DNA of 9,450 nt from Planctomycetota bacterium (GCA_004296785.1 SCVU01000489.1:1-9450), one strand, 5' to 3'; numbered from the stretch's first letter, positions 1-5,858 are shown. Notes: a model not told the origin generated them from the letters alone. Translations and numbers: made by a program.

Positions 1-1017
1 GACGATGCGCTCGTCCGCGCCTGGATCGACCTTCGCGCCGACGATGCGCGCGCCGCGGTCGATGTCGCCGACGGCGGCGAAGCTCGGCTCCCAGATCCAG
101 CCTCCCTCGATCCACGCCGCGGTCGGAGGCCAGGGCGTGCCGGGCGCCGCGAGGTCGACGACGGGCGAGATCCCCGCGAGGTGCGCGTCGCCGGCCGTGC
201 TCGCCGCGAGCAGCGGATCGACGTCGACGTTGCCGCCGAATCCGAGCAGCGACGGCTCCGAGAGCACGTTGCCCAGCGAGAGCGGCGTGCCCGCGAGCAG
301 CGGGCTCCAACCCTGGATCGAGTCGTCGCCGTTGCCGCGGACGATCGAGTGGTAGAGGCGCAGATAGAGCTCGCAGAGGACTTGGGGCTGCAGTGCTTCG
401 ACGCCGACCAGGTTGCCGGTGATCGTCGTGCCGTACACGAGCACCGAAACGCTGTTGACGACGCAGACCGGCGCCTGCGCGCGCAGGCCGACGCCGTTGG
501 CGGCGATGACGGAACTCGCGATCACGAGGCCGTGGTCGATGCCCGGCGCGTCGTACGCGAAGACTCCGACGTCGCACTGCTCGATCGCGCAGCGGCGCAC
601 GTAGTGGAGCGCGAACGCGGCGGCGGGCGGGCTGCTGATCCCGACGCCCGCGTTCCGCACGGTCACGTCGGACACCAGCGAGCGCCGGCGCAGTTCGACG
701 AGCGCGACCTCGTCGCCTTGCCCCGCGATCACGGTTTCGTGCGCGCCCGCGCCGACGAGCGAAAGACCGTCGCCGACGACGAGCGGGAACGTCTCGCCGA
801 GCGCGGCGTCGTACAGACCCGGCGCGGCGTGGACGGTGTGCGGCCCGCTCCCGCCGAGCGAGCGCAGGCCCGCGCTGATCGTGCGGTACGGCGCGGCGAC
901 CGTGCCCGCTCCGGTCGCGTCGCTGCCGTGGATCGCATCGACGTAGACGTCGGTCGCGGCCCACGTGGTCGAGGACAGCAACACGAGGCCGTGCAGGAGT
1001 CGCGAGGGAGAGCGCAT
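1..1017 (-). CDS. Secreted DUF1565-type parallel beta-helix protein, C-terminus outside window
   Basis: Direct translation of the minus strand gives 339 open codons from ATG at 1017 to the window edge, with no stop reached. The N-terminus looks like a signal peptide: basic residues, then a hydrophobic LLHGLVLLSSTTWA, with cleavage likely near residue 20. Residues 25-50 (YVDAIHGSD...APYRTISAGL) and 73-90 (LGETFPLVVGDGLSLVGAG) match the DUF1565 pattern. Residues 90-235 carry repeated short beta-helix rungs with Asn/Gly turns. Residues 262-290 (GNVDVDPLLAA...ISPVVDLA) and 317-336 (GDIDRGARIVGAKVDPGADE) resemble the end of choice-of-anchor Q proteins, so most of the protein is probably present. 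No catalytic residues are evident; a cell-surface or extracellular role is inferred. An in-frame ATG at 1032 adds five residues (MDRAR). Neither start has a clear Shine-Dalgarno site; I prefer 1017 for the shorter signal peptide. It is divergent from the MmcQ-like gene. Confidence 0.82.
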   Translation of the reverse strand, partial: MRSPSRLLHGLVLLSSTTWAATDVYVDAIHGSDATGAGTVAAPYRTISAGLRSLGGSGPHTVHAAPGLYDAALGETFPLVVGDGLSLVGAGAHETVIAGQGDEVALVELRRRSLVSDVTVRNAGVGISSPPAAAFALHYVRRCAIEQCDVGVFAYDAPGIDHGLVIASSVIAANGVGLRAQAPVCVVNSVSVLVYGTTITGNLVGVEALQPQVLCELYLRLYHSIVRGNGDDSIQGWSPLLAGTPLSLGNVLSEPSLLGFGGNVDVDPLLAASTAGDAHLAGISPVVDLAAPGTPWPPTAAWIEGGWIWEPSFAAVGDIDRGARIVGAKVDPGADERIV

Positions 1018-1081
1018 GCGGGCTCGATCCATGCTAGCTGCGCTTGCGCGGGCGTGGGGGCTGCGCCGACGATGGTCGCCG

Positions 1082-1525
1082 ATGGGAAAGCACGCGCCGC
1101 GTCCGTCCGCAACGCTCGACCGACTCCGCGCGCTGTGCCTGTCGCTGCCGGGCACGACCGAGAAGGCGTCGTGGGGCCACCCGAACTTCTGCGTCGCCGA
1201 CAAGATCTTCGCGGCGTACGGCGAGTACGACGGCCGGCTCAACGTCGGTTTCAAGACGACGAAGGAGCACCAGGCCGAGCTCGTGCGCGACCCGCGCTTC
1301 ATCGTCGCGCCGTACGTCGGCAAGCACGGCTGGGTGTGTCAGTACGTCGAGCAGAAGTTCGCGTGGCGCGAGCTCGAGGCGCACGTGCTCGCGAGCTACC
1401 GGCTGATCGCGCCGCGCTCGCTCGTCGCCGATCTGGACGGCGCGGCGCGCGCGCCCGGCGCGGCGGCCAAGGCTGCGGCGCCCAGAGCGCCCGCGAAGGC
1501 CGCGAGACGCCCGCGCAAGCGCTGA
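1082..1525 (+). CDS. MmcQ/YjbR family (CyaY-like fold) protein with basic tail
   Basis: This 147-residue protein matches the MmcQ/YjbR (DUF419) family. Residues 13-35 (DRLRALCLSLPGTTEKASWG followed by HPNF) are the usual N-terminal helix and 'LPGTTE...WGHP' signature. KIFAAYGEYDGRLNVGFKT (41-59) forms the central strands, and RFIVAPYVGKHGWVCQYV (72-89) is the conserved 'PY.GK.GWV' strand. A helix ending LASYRLIAP (103-111) closes the fold. The family is often called DNA-binding from structure, but its role is not settled. Residues 120-147 are an added tail of Ala, Pro, Lys and Arg with repeated AAAP/APAKAA units, like histone H1-type tails. Upstream in-frame ATGs at 965, 1016 and 1031 exist, but the family homology starts just after 1082 and longer forms would run into the divergent gene. 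No good Shine-Dalgarno site precedes 1082. Confidence 0.85.
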   Translation: MGKHAPRPSATLDRLRALCLSLPGTTEKASWGHPNFCVADKIFAAYGEYDGRLNVGFKTTKEHQAELVRDPRFIVAPYVGKHGWVCQYVEQKFAWRELEAHVLASYRLIAPRSLVADLDGAARAPGAAAKAAAPRAPAKAARRPRKR

Positions 1526-1527
1526 AA

Positions 1528-1550
1528 GCACCATTCCCTTACGATGGCGC
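1528..1550. repeat. Imperfect inverted repeat in the gap after the MmcQ-like gene
   Basis: Arms GCACCAT (1528-1534) and ATGGCGC (1544-1550) pair at six of seven positions around a 9-base loop. The repeat starts two bases after the upstream stop codon. The loop and right arm contain TACGAT (1540-1545), a weak -10-like hexamer 41 bases ahead of the next gene's ATG. It could be a U-less 3'-end hairpin or a promoter-proximal element. Confidence 0.35.
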
Positions 1551-1586
1551 CGGTTTCCGCCGCCCGCGGGGCGGATAGAGCGCGGC

Positions 1587-2012
1587 ATGGACGACGTCGG
1601 CAATCGAGTCTCCCACGCGCCACTCACCGACGTCATGTCCCTCGATCGGCGCTTCCAGCAATACTTCGCGGCACTCGACCGCGCGGGTCACGGCGACCGC
1701 TGCTTCCTGTGCCGCCGCACGCCGGCGGAGGTCAAGCACTTCTTCGGCTTCCGCGAGGACGGCACGCCGATCGACGCGGCGCGCTACGGCATCGAGGACG
1801 TCGTGCTCGATCGGCTGGACATCATGAGCTACTTCGGCGCGCGGCCGGTGTGCGCGGTGTGCCAGCTCAACTTCGACTCGCTGCTGTTGTCGGGCGATCG
1901 CGACACGCTGCTCGAGCTGCTGCACGAGATGGAGCAGCAGCGCGACAAGCTCTGGCCGGCGGACGAGGTTCAGACGCGCGGCGAAGCGCCCGCGAAGGGC
2001 GACGGCGCGTAG
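1587..2012 (+). CDS. Small protein with two CxxC pairs, putative metal site, function unknown
   Basis: I do not recognise a named family. The 141-residue product has no signal peptide or membrane segment, so it should be cytoplasmic. It has two Cys pairs, C39-F-L-C42 (DRCFLCRRTPAEVKHFF) and C89-A-V-C92 (RPVCAVCQLNFDSLL), 47 residues apart. That is the layout of a four-Cys zinc-binding site, although a thiol redox role is also possible. Between them lie a short charged segment and a predicted helix; residues 104-122 (GDRDTLLELLHEMEQQRDK) look like an amphipathic helix. The last 15 residues look disordered. Codon use fits the neighbours and the opposite strand gives only Arg-rich frames. Starts at 1587 or 1635 (MSLDRRF) are possible. 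I chose 1587, which has a weak purine stretch GATAGAG upstream. The gene lies between the MmcQ-like protein and the bacilliredoxin. Confidence 0.72.
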   Translation: MDDVGNRVSHAPLTDVMSLDRRFQQYFAALDRAGHGDRCFLCRRTPAEVKHFFGFREDGTPIDAARYGIEDVVLDRLDIMSYFGARPVCAVCQLNFDSLLLSGDRDTLLELLHEMEQQRDKLWPADEVQTRGEAPAKGDGA

Positions 2013-2019
2013 CGGACGC

Positions 2020-2045
2020 GCGGGCGCCCTATACTGTTCGCCCGC
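2020..2045 (+). promoter_or_regulatory. Candidate promoter: -10-like TATACT inside a perfect 7-bp inverted repeat
   Basis: The AT-rich hexamer TATACT (2030-2035; one mismatch to TATAAT) lies in the gap before the bacilliredoxin gene. It is bracketed by perfect inverted arms GCGGGCG (2020-2026) and CGCCCGC (2039-2045). TAGCGGACGCGCG (2010-2022) lies just upstream and closely resembles the sequence before the tRNA-Leu gene; no consensus -35 is visible. A start near 2042 would leave a leader of about 40 bases. The hairpin could instead mark the 3' end of the gene that stops at 2012. Confidence 0.4.
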
Positions 2046-2082
2046 TTCCGTCCCCACGCCCGCGACCAGAGAACCGCCCGCC

Positions 2083-2493
2083 ATGTACGACCCCACTCTC
2101 GTTCAACCGATGCGCGACGAAGTCACGCGCCTCGGCGCCAAGGAGCTCCTGACCCCCGCCGACGTCGACGCCGCGATCAAGCTGCCCGGCACGACGCTCG
2201 TCTTCGTGAACTCCGTCTGCGGCTGCGCGGCCGCGGGCGCGCGCCCGGCGCTGCGCCTGTCGCTGATGAACGCGAAGAAGCCGGCGAACATCTTCACGGC
2301 GTTCGCCGGGATGGAAACGGCCGCGGTGCAGAAGGCGCGCGACTACTTCAAGCCGTACCAGCCGAGCTCGCCGCAGATCGCGCTGTTCAAGGACGGCAAG
2401 CTCGTGAAGATGTGGCAGCGCCACGACATCGAGGGCCGCGACGGCGCGGTCATCGCGCAGAGCCTGCGCGCCGCGTACGACGAGCTCTGCTAG
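2083..2493 (+). CDS. brxB-like: BrxA/BrxB-family bacilliredoxin
   Basis: The 136-residue protein is full length for the YphP/YqiW (BrxA/BrxB) family. The diagnostic CGC motif sits in FVNSVCGCAAAGARP (residues 41-55), with C46 and C48 as the expected redox cysteines. The N-terminal MYDPTLVQPMRDE and PSSPQIALFKDGKLVKMWQRHDIEGRD (94-119) are also family-like and complete the thioredoxin-like fold. In Bacillus such proteins remove bacillithiol from S-bacillithiolated proteins in the cytoplasm. Whether this organism makes bacillithiol is not visible here, so substrate use is inferred. A further Cys is the last residue (C136). The ATG start gives the canonical N-terminus; AGAGAA (2069-2074) is a weak ribosome site. 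The gene follows a TATACT promoter candidate, and a helical protein starts 31 bases after its stop, so the two are probably cotranscribed. Confidence 0.93.
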   Translation: MYDPTLVQPMRDEVTRLGAKELLTPADVDAAIKLPGTTLVFVNSVCGCAAAGARPALRLSLMNAKKPANIFTAFAGMETAAVQKARDYFKPYQPSSPQIALFKDGKLVKMWQRHDIEGRDGAVIAQSLRAAYDELC

Positions 2494-2524
2494 CGCGCGC
2501 CGTTCTCGACGTGGTGCGTCAGCG

Positions 2525-3001
2525 ATGAGCGAGCTCGCGGATCGCGAGCCGCGCGTGCGCGCGGCCGAAGCGCTGCTCCAGGAGGCGGTCTTCGCATCGC
2601 GCGCCGCGCAGGCCGCGACTTCGTCGCTCGGCGCAGCCGCGCCCGCGCCCGGTACGCGCCAGTGCGGGCTCGGCCACGGCCCGGTGCCGTTGGCCGAGCT
2701 CGAACTCTCCGCGCGTGCGCGCGAGCTCGCGCTCGAGTTGTGGCCGACCACGGCCGCCGAGCCGCGCTCGGACGAAGTGCGCGCGCTGCTCGACGCTTGG
2801 ATCCGCGAGCAGGACGCGCTCGATCGCGCGCGCAACCACTTCCTCCGCGACTTCCGCGCGCGCCACGGGCGCGGGCGCAGCGAGTACGAGCCCGAGATCG
2901 CGGCGGCGTTCGACGGCGGGCTCGAGCAAATCAACGCGAAGGCGCGCGAGCGGCTCGCCGCGTGCGCCGAGCGGATCGCAGCGCTCGCGCCGCGCGGCTG
3001 A
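2525..3001 (+). CDS. Hypothetical soluble helical protein
   Basis: I cannot assign this 158-residue protein to a family. It has no signal peptide or membrane segment. Residues 1-33 form an Ala/Glu-rich helix, 34-45 an Ala/Pro linker, and CGLGHGPVPL (47-56) a short possible turn or ligand-binding segment. Residues 57-115 are strongly helical and charged (ELSARARELALELW, then DEVRALLDAWIREQDALDRA). YEPEIAAAFDGGLEQINAKA (121-140) starts the last helical part. It has two Cys residues, C47 and C147, but no CxxC. Codon choice matches the neighbours, while the overlapping minus-strand frames are Arg-rich and lack recognisable motifs. The ATG at 2525 is the only plausible start because no in-frame start lies between the bacilliredoxin stop and it. 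The 31-base gap suggests an operon with the bacilliredoxin gene; that link is the only clue to function. Confidence 0.65.
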   Translation: MSELADREPRVRAAEALLQEAVFASRAAQAATSSLGAAAPAPGTRQCGLGHGPVPLAELELSARARELALELWPTTAAEPRSDEVRALLDAWIREQDALDRARNHFLRDFRARHGRGRSEYEPEIAAAFDGGLEQINAKARERLAACAERIAALAPRG

Positions 3002-3046
3002 GCGATCTCGAGTCGGGCCGAGCAGGCGCACCGCTAGCTCGGACGC

Positions 3047-3068
3047 GCGCGACGCTATCCTGTCGCGC
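3047..3068 (+). promoter_or_regulatory. Candidate tRNA-Leu promoter: TATCCT inside a perfect 7-bp inverted repeat
   Basis: TATCCT (3056-3061) ends 12 bases before the first base of the tRNA, a suitable place for a -10 element. Perfect inverted arms GCGCGAC (3047-3053) and GTCGCGC (3062-3068) flank it with an 8-base loop. TAGCTCGGACGCGCG (3035-3049) lies upstream and resembles the sequence before the bacilliredoxin promoter candidate. No -35 consensus is visible. A 3'-end hairpin for the gene that stops at 3001 is an alternative. Confidence 0.42.
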
Positions 3069-3073
3069 TCGCT

Positions 3074-3158
3074 GCGGAAGTGGCGAAACTGGCAGACGCG
3101 CAAGACTTAGGATCTTGTGAGGCAACTCGTGCGGGTTCGACTCCCGCCTTCCGCACCA
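3074..3158 (+). tRNA. tRNA-Leu (anticodon UAG), CCA encoded
   Basis: The 85-base gene folds into a complete class II tRNA. The acceptor stem pairs GCGGAAG (3074-3080) with CTTCCGC (3148-3154), followed by A73 and an encoded CCA (3156-3158). The D loop keeps the GG pair (CTGGCAGA). The anticodon stem CAAGA/TCTTG (3101-3105, 3113-3117) encloses loop CTTAGGA, with anticodon TAG at 3108-3110, which reads CUN leucine codons. The variable arm (3118-3130) is long and forms GAG/CTC around GCAA, as expected for leucine tRNA. The T stem GCGGG/CCCGC encloses TTCGACT. The MATE gene starts 31 bases downstream. Confidence 0.97.
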
Positions 3159-3189
3159 GCCGCCGCTCCCGCTCCACCTCCGCCGCTCG

Positions 3190-4542
3190 ATGACTTCGGA
3201 TCCCTCCATCGAGCGGCGCGCCGAATGGCGCGCGGTGTGGGCGCTGTCCTGGCCCGCGATCGTCGCGCAGATCGGGCAGATGCTGCTCGGCGTCGTCGAC
3301 ACCGTGATGCTCGGCAACTACTCGGCCGAGGCGATGGCGGGGACCCAGCTCGGCCACAACTGGCTGATGCCGGTGTCGATCATCGCGATGGGCGTGCTGC
3401 TCGGCATGGACCCGATCGTGAGTCAGGCGCACGGGGCCGGCGACGGACCCAGGTGCGCGCGCGCATTGCAGCGCGGCCTCGTGCTGTGCGTGCCGCTCAC
3501 GCTCGTGCTCGTCGTGTTCGTGCTCGCGACCGAATCCGGTCTCGCGCTGTTCGGTCAATCGCCGGCGCTCATCGAGACGGCCGGAGACTACGCGCTCGCG
3601 CTGCTGCCCGGACTGCCGAGCTTCCTGATCTTCTCCGCGCTGCGCTCGTACCTGCAGGGCCGCGGCATCACGCACCCGGTGCTGTGGATCTCGGTCGGCG
3701 CGAATCTGCTGAACGCCGGGTGCAACTGGGTCCTGATCTACGGGCACTTCGGATTCCCAGAGCTCGGCGCCGCCGGCGCGGGCATCGCGACGTCGATCAC
3801 GCGCGTCGCGATGGTCGTCGTGCTCGTCTTGTGGATCCGCGCGCAGCGCCTGCACGCGGGCGCGTGGCTGCCGTGGAGCCGCGACGCGTTCGACCGACGC
3901 GGGCTCGGCGAGGTGCTGCAACACGGCATCCCGACGGGCATGCAGCTCGGACTCGAGGTGTGGGCGTTCGCCGGCTGCACGTTCCTCGCCGGATTGATCG
4001 GCGTGCACGAGGTGGCGGCGTACGGCACCGTGCTCAACATGGCGTCGCTGTCGTTCATGTTCCCGCTCGGCGTCGCGATCGGCACGTCGACGCGCGTCGG
4101 CAACCTGATCGGAGCGAACGAGCGCGACGCGGCGCAGCGCGCATCGTGGATCGGGTTCAAGATCGGCTTCTGGCTGATGTTCGTCTGGGCGCTCGTGTTC
4201 GTCGTGCTGCGCAATCAGCTGCCGCTCCTGTACAGCAAGGAGAGCGCGGTGATCGCGCTGTGCGCGACGACGCTGCCGATCGCGGCGGCGTTCCAGGTGT
4301 TCGACGGACTGCAGGCGGTCGGCAGCGGAGTGCTGCGCGGGATGGGGCGCACGCGGCCGGCGGCGGTGATCAACCTGTTCGCGTACTACGCGGTCGCGCT
4401 GCCGATCGCGTACTGGCTCGGGCTGCACACGTCGCTCGGCCTGCACGGCGTGTGGATCGGACTCTCGCTCGGACTCGCAGTCGCCGCGCTGCTGTACGTC
4501 GAGTACGTGCGCCGCGCGGGGCCGGCGCGGATGGGCGCGTGA
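3190..4542 (+). CDS. MATE family (NorM-like) multidrug/cation antiporter
   Basis: The 450-residue inner-membrane protein has the length and two-bundle pattern of MATE exporters, with about 12 hydrophobic segments. These proteins export cationic compounds in exchange for H+ or Na+; the substrate cannot be read from sequence. Family landmarks are WPAIVAQIGQMLLGVVDTVMLG in TM1 (21-42, with D37) and GMDPIVSQAHGAG (72-84). Others are the LPSFLIFSALRSYLQGRGIT region (142-161), GAAGAGIATSI (193-203) and the second-half PTGMQLGLEVWAF (248-260), whose E256 matches the conserved membrane Glu. TRVGNLIGA (301-309) and LQAVGSGVLRGMGRTRP (374-390) follow. The start at 3190 leaves a short cytoplasmic N-terminus before TM1. 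No Shine-Dalgarno site is present: the 31 bases between the tRNA and the ATG are pyrimidine-rich. It may be read through from the tRNA promoter. It converges on the beta-helix gene with 19 bases between stops. Confidence 0.93.
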   Translation: MTSDPSIERRAEWRAVWALSWPAIVAQIGQMLLGVVDTVMLGNYSAEAMAGTQLGHNWLMPVSIIAMGVLLGMDPIVSQAHGAGDGPRCARALQRGLVLCVPLTLVLVVFVLATESGLALFGQSPALIETAGDYALALLPGLPSFLIFSALRSYLQGRGITHPVLWISVGANLLNAGCNWVLIYGHFGFPELGAAGAGIATSITRVAMVVVLVLWIRAQRLHAGAWLPWSRDAFDRRGLGEVLQHGIPTGMQLGLEVWAFAGCTFLAGLIGVHEVAAYGTVLNMASLSFMFPLGVAIGTSTRVGNLIGANERDAAQRASWIGFKIGFWLMFVWALVFVVLRNQLPLLYSKESAVIALCATTLPIAAAFQVFDGLQAVGSGVLRGMGRTRPAAVINLFAYYAVALPIAYWLGLHTSLGLHGVWIGLSLGLAVAALLYVEYVRRAGPARMGA

Positions 4543-4564
4543 GCCGAGGCACGCGGCCGGCTCA
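4540..4564. terminator. Bidirectional hairpin built from the two convergent stop codons
   Basis: TGAGCCG (4540-4546) and CGGCTCA (4558-4564) form a perfect 7-bp inverted repeat with an 11-base loop. The outer three bases of each arm are the stop codons of the MATE gene (plus) and the beta-helix gene (minus). There is no T tract on either side, so it is not a classical Rho-independent terminator. A shared 3'-end stabiliser or U-less terminator is the likely role. Confidence 0.5.
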
Positions 4565-5824
4565 GTACGCCGCGTCGAGCAGGAGCACGGACGTCGGCTC
4601 GGTCAGCGTGACGACGCCATCCGGATCGATGAGCCCCGCCTGCAAGAGCCAACGCTGGAACTGGATCGCTGGCCCGAGCTCGGGGATCGGTGTGTCGTGC
4701 GACAACTCGCCCGACGGCGCGAGCTCCCCCAGGACGAGCAGCGCGGTCGGGCCTCCGAGGAGCATCGTTCCGCTCCACGCGGGGAGTGCCAGCTGACCGG
4801 GCTGCGCTGCGACTCCGACAACCGCCCAGTCGCGCGGCACTCCGCTGACCTTCAGCTTGCTGACTTCGCCTTCGCGAACCGGCGACGTCGCGGAGATCGA
4901 GCGCGAGACCCCGAGGATCTTCTGCAGCGCTCCCGATTGCACATAGGTAGGCGGGTCCCCAAGTCCGATCGAGTCGAACGCCGTCACCTGCGGTGAGCCC
5001 GCCCCCAGATACAGCCCGATGTCACACCCCGGGGCGGTGGCTTGCGAGCACTCGTCCGTCCCGAGACCGGGCTTCACCTCGCAGCCGTCGAGGTGGAGCG
5101 TTCCGCCCTCCATCCACACGCCGGTGCCTGCTCCGTCGTAGACCGTGACGAAGCCACCGAAGAGACTCTTCCATTCCGCCGTCCCGCTCGTGCCCCCTCG
5201 CACGAGTGCGTCGTACACGAAGACCGATGATTGGACGATGTGGAGCCCGACGCCACCATCCGTCCTGGGACCGAAGTACTCGACCGCGTAGTACGGATAC
5301 CCCCAGCCTCCTCGGAACTCGCCCCCGATCAGCACGACCGCCGCGCAGTTCTCGACGAGCAGACCTGGCGGACCGGGCTGAGTTGCGGACTGCGAGAGCC
5401 CGCCAGACGCCGCACCCTCGAACCACACACCGCCGTAGTTGTCGCGGAGGTGGATGCACGGTGCTTGCGGGCCTGCGACTCCGGACGCCCACAAGCGAAG
5501 CCCGCGCACCAGGACAGACTGTGCGGCCCCGAGCCCGGAGACTCGGAGCGAGCCGTAGATCACTACGTCTCCAGGTACGCGCGCCTGGATCGTGAGCGAC
5601 TTGGCTTCGACGACCAGGTTCTCGACGTAGTAGTCGCTCGCGCCGGCGGAAGGCTGGACGAGGATGACGTCGCCGTCGGCAGCCGCCGCGATCGCGTCGC
5701 TGATCTTGCTGAACTGCGCGCCTGGCAGCGGAATCGAACTGACGGTCCACACGGTTCCTTGCGCGTGGCCCGCGGTGACGTCGAACGCGAGCGCGAGGCC
5801 TGCGAGCAGTGCGATCGTCTTCAT
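4562..5824 (-). CDS. Secreted right-handed parallel beta-helix protein
   Basis: The 420-residue product starts MKTIALLAGLALAFDVTAGHA, a clear Sec signal peptide with cleavage probably after A21. Residues 37-60 (AQFSKISDAIAAAADGDVILVQPS) and 69-82 (NLVVEAKSLTIQAR) match the opening rungs of planctomycete beta-helix proteins: 'a set of events read as a daily index, then ...KSLTI'. Rungs continue to about residue 290 (LLVENCAAVVLIGGEF; GVGLHIVQSSVFVYDALVRGG; GVWMEGGTLHLDGCEV). There are five Cys (123, 160, 248, 259, 267). The last 90 residues form a different beta domain ending FQRWLLQAGLIDPDGVVTLTEPTS; I recall similar tails in secreted planctomycete proteins. No active-site residues are evident; an extracellular or surface role is inferred. 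Upstream in-frame starts (to 5872) would disrupt the signal peptide. A GGAGG site sets the start at 5824. Codon use appears less extreme in GC than the neighbours. Confidence 0.88.
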   Translation of the reverse strand: MKTIALLAGLALAFDVTAGHAQGTVWTVSSIPLPGAQFSKISDAIAAAADGDVILVQPSAGASDYYVENLVVEAKSLTIQARVPGDVVIYGSLRVSGLGAAQSVLVRGLRLWASGVAGPQAPCIHLRDNYGGVWFEGAASGGLSQSATQPGPPGLLVENCAAVVLIGGEFRGGWGYPYYAVEYFGPRTDGGVGLHIVQSSVFVYDALVRGGTSGTAEWKSLFGGFVTVYDGAGTGVWMEGGTLHLDGCEVKPGLGTDECSQATAPGCDIGLYLGAGSPQVTAFDSIGLGDPPTYVQSGALQKILGVSRSISATSPVREGEVSKLKVSGVPRDWAVVGVAAQPGQLALPAWSGTMLLGGPTALLVLGELAPSGELSHDTPIPELGPAIQFQRWLLQAGLIDPDGVVTLTEPTSVLLLDAAY

Positions 5825-5830
5825 GTGCTT

Positions 5831-5835
5831 CCTCC
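5831..5835 (-). promoter_or_regulatory. Strong Shine-Dalgarno site of the beta-helix gene
   Basis: The minus strand reads GGAGGAAGCACATG, placing GGAGG six bases before ATG 5824. This fixes the start at the signal peptide rather than at the upstream in-frame codons. It is the only strong, well-spaced ribosome site in the window. Confidence 0.85.
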
Positions 5836-5844
5836 GCGGCGAGC

Positions 5845-5858
5845 GTATCACGTGGTAC
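5845..5858. promoter_or_regulatory. Near-palindrome centred on CACGTG, candidate operator
   Basis: GTATCACGTGGTAC is a 14-bp palindrome with a single mismatched pair, 21-34 bases upstream of the beta-helix ATG and just behind its ribosome site. On the minus strand it includes GATACG, a weak -10-like hexamer. The position suits a repressor site or a promoter overlap; the binding factor is unknown. Confidence 0.35.

Noticed and set aside
181..1578. Long plus-strand open frame (465 codons)
   Set aside because: It is Arg/Ala-rich low-complexity sequence antisense to the beta-helix gene and out of frame with the MmcQ-like gene; long frames without stops are expected in such GC-rich DNA.
2029..2934. 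Minus-strand open frame (301 codons) opposite the bacilliredoxin and helical protein
   Set aside because: Ser/Ala/Arg-rich without motifs; the opposite strand carries an unmistakable bacilliredoxin.
3074..3158. tRNA-Leu as an integration site for a mobile element
   Set aside because: There is no integrase, no repeat of the tRNA 3' end in the window, and the downstream gene is an ordinary exporter.
3055..4446. Minus-strand open frame (463 codons) opposite the MATE gene
   Set aside because: The composition is dominated by Arg, His, Gln and Asp without motifs, it covers the tRNA, and the plus strand has a full MATE family match.
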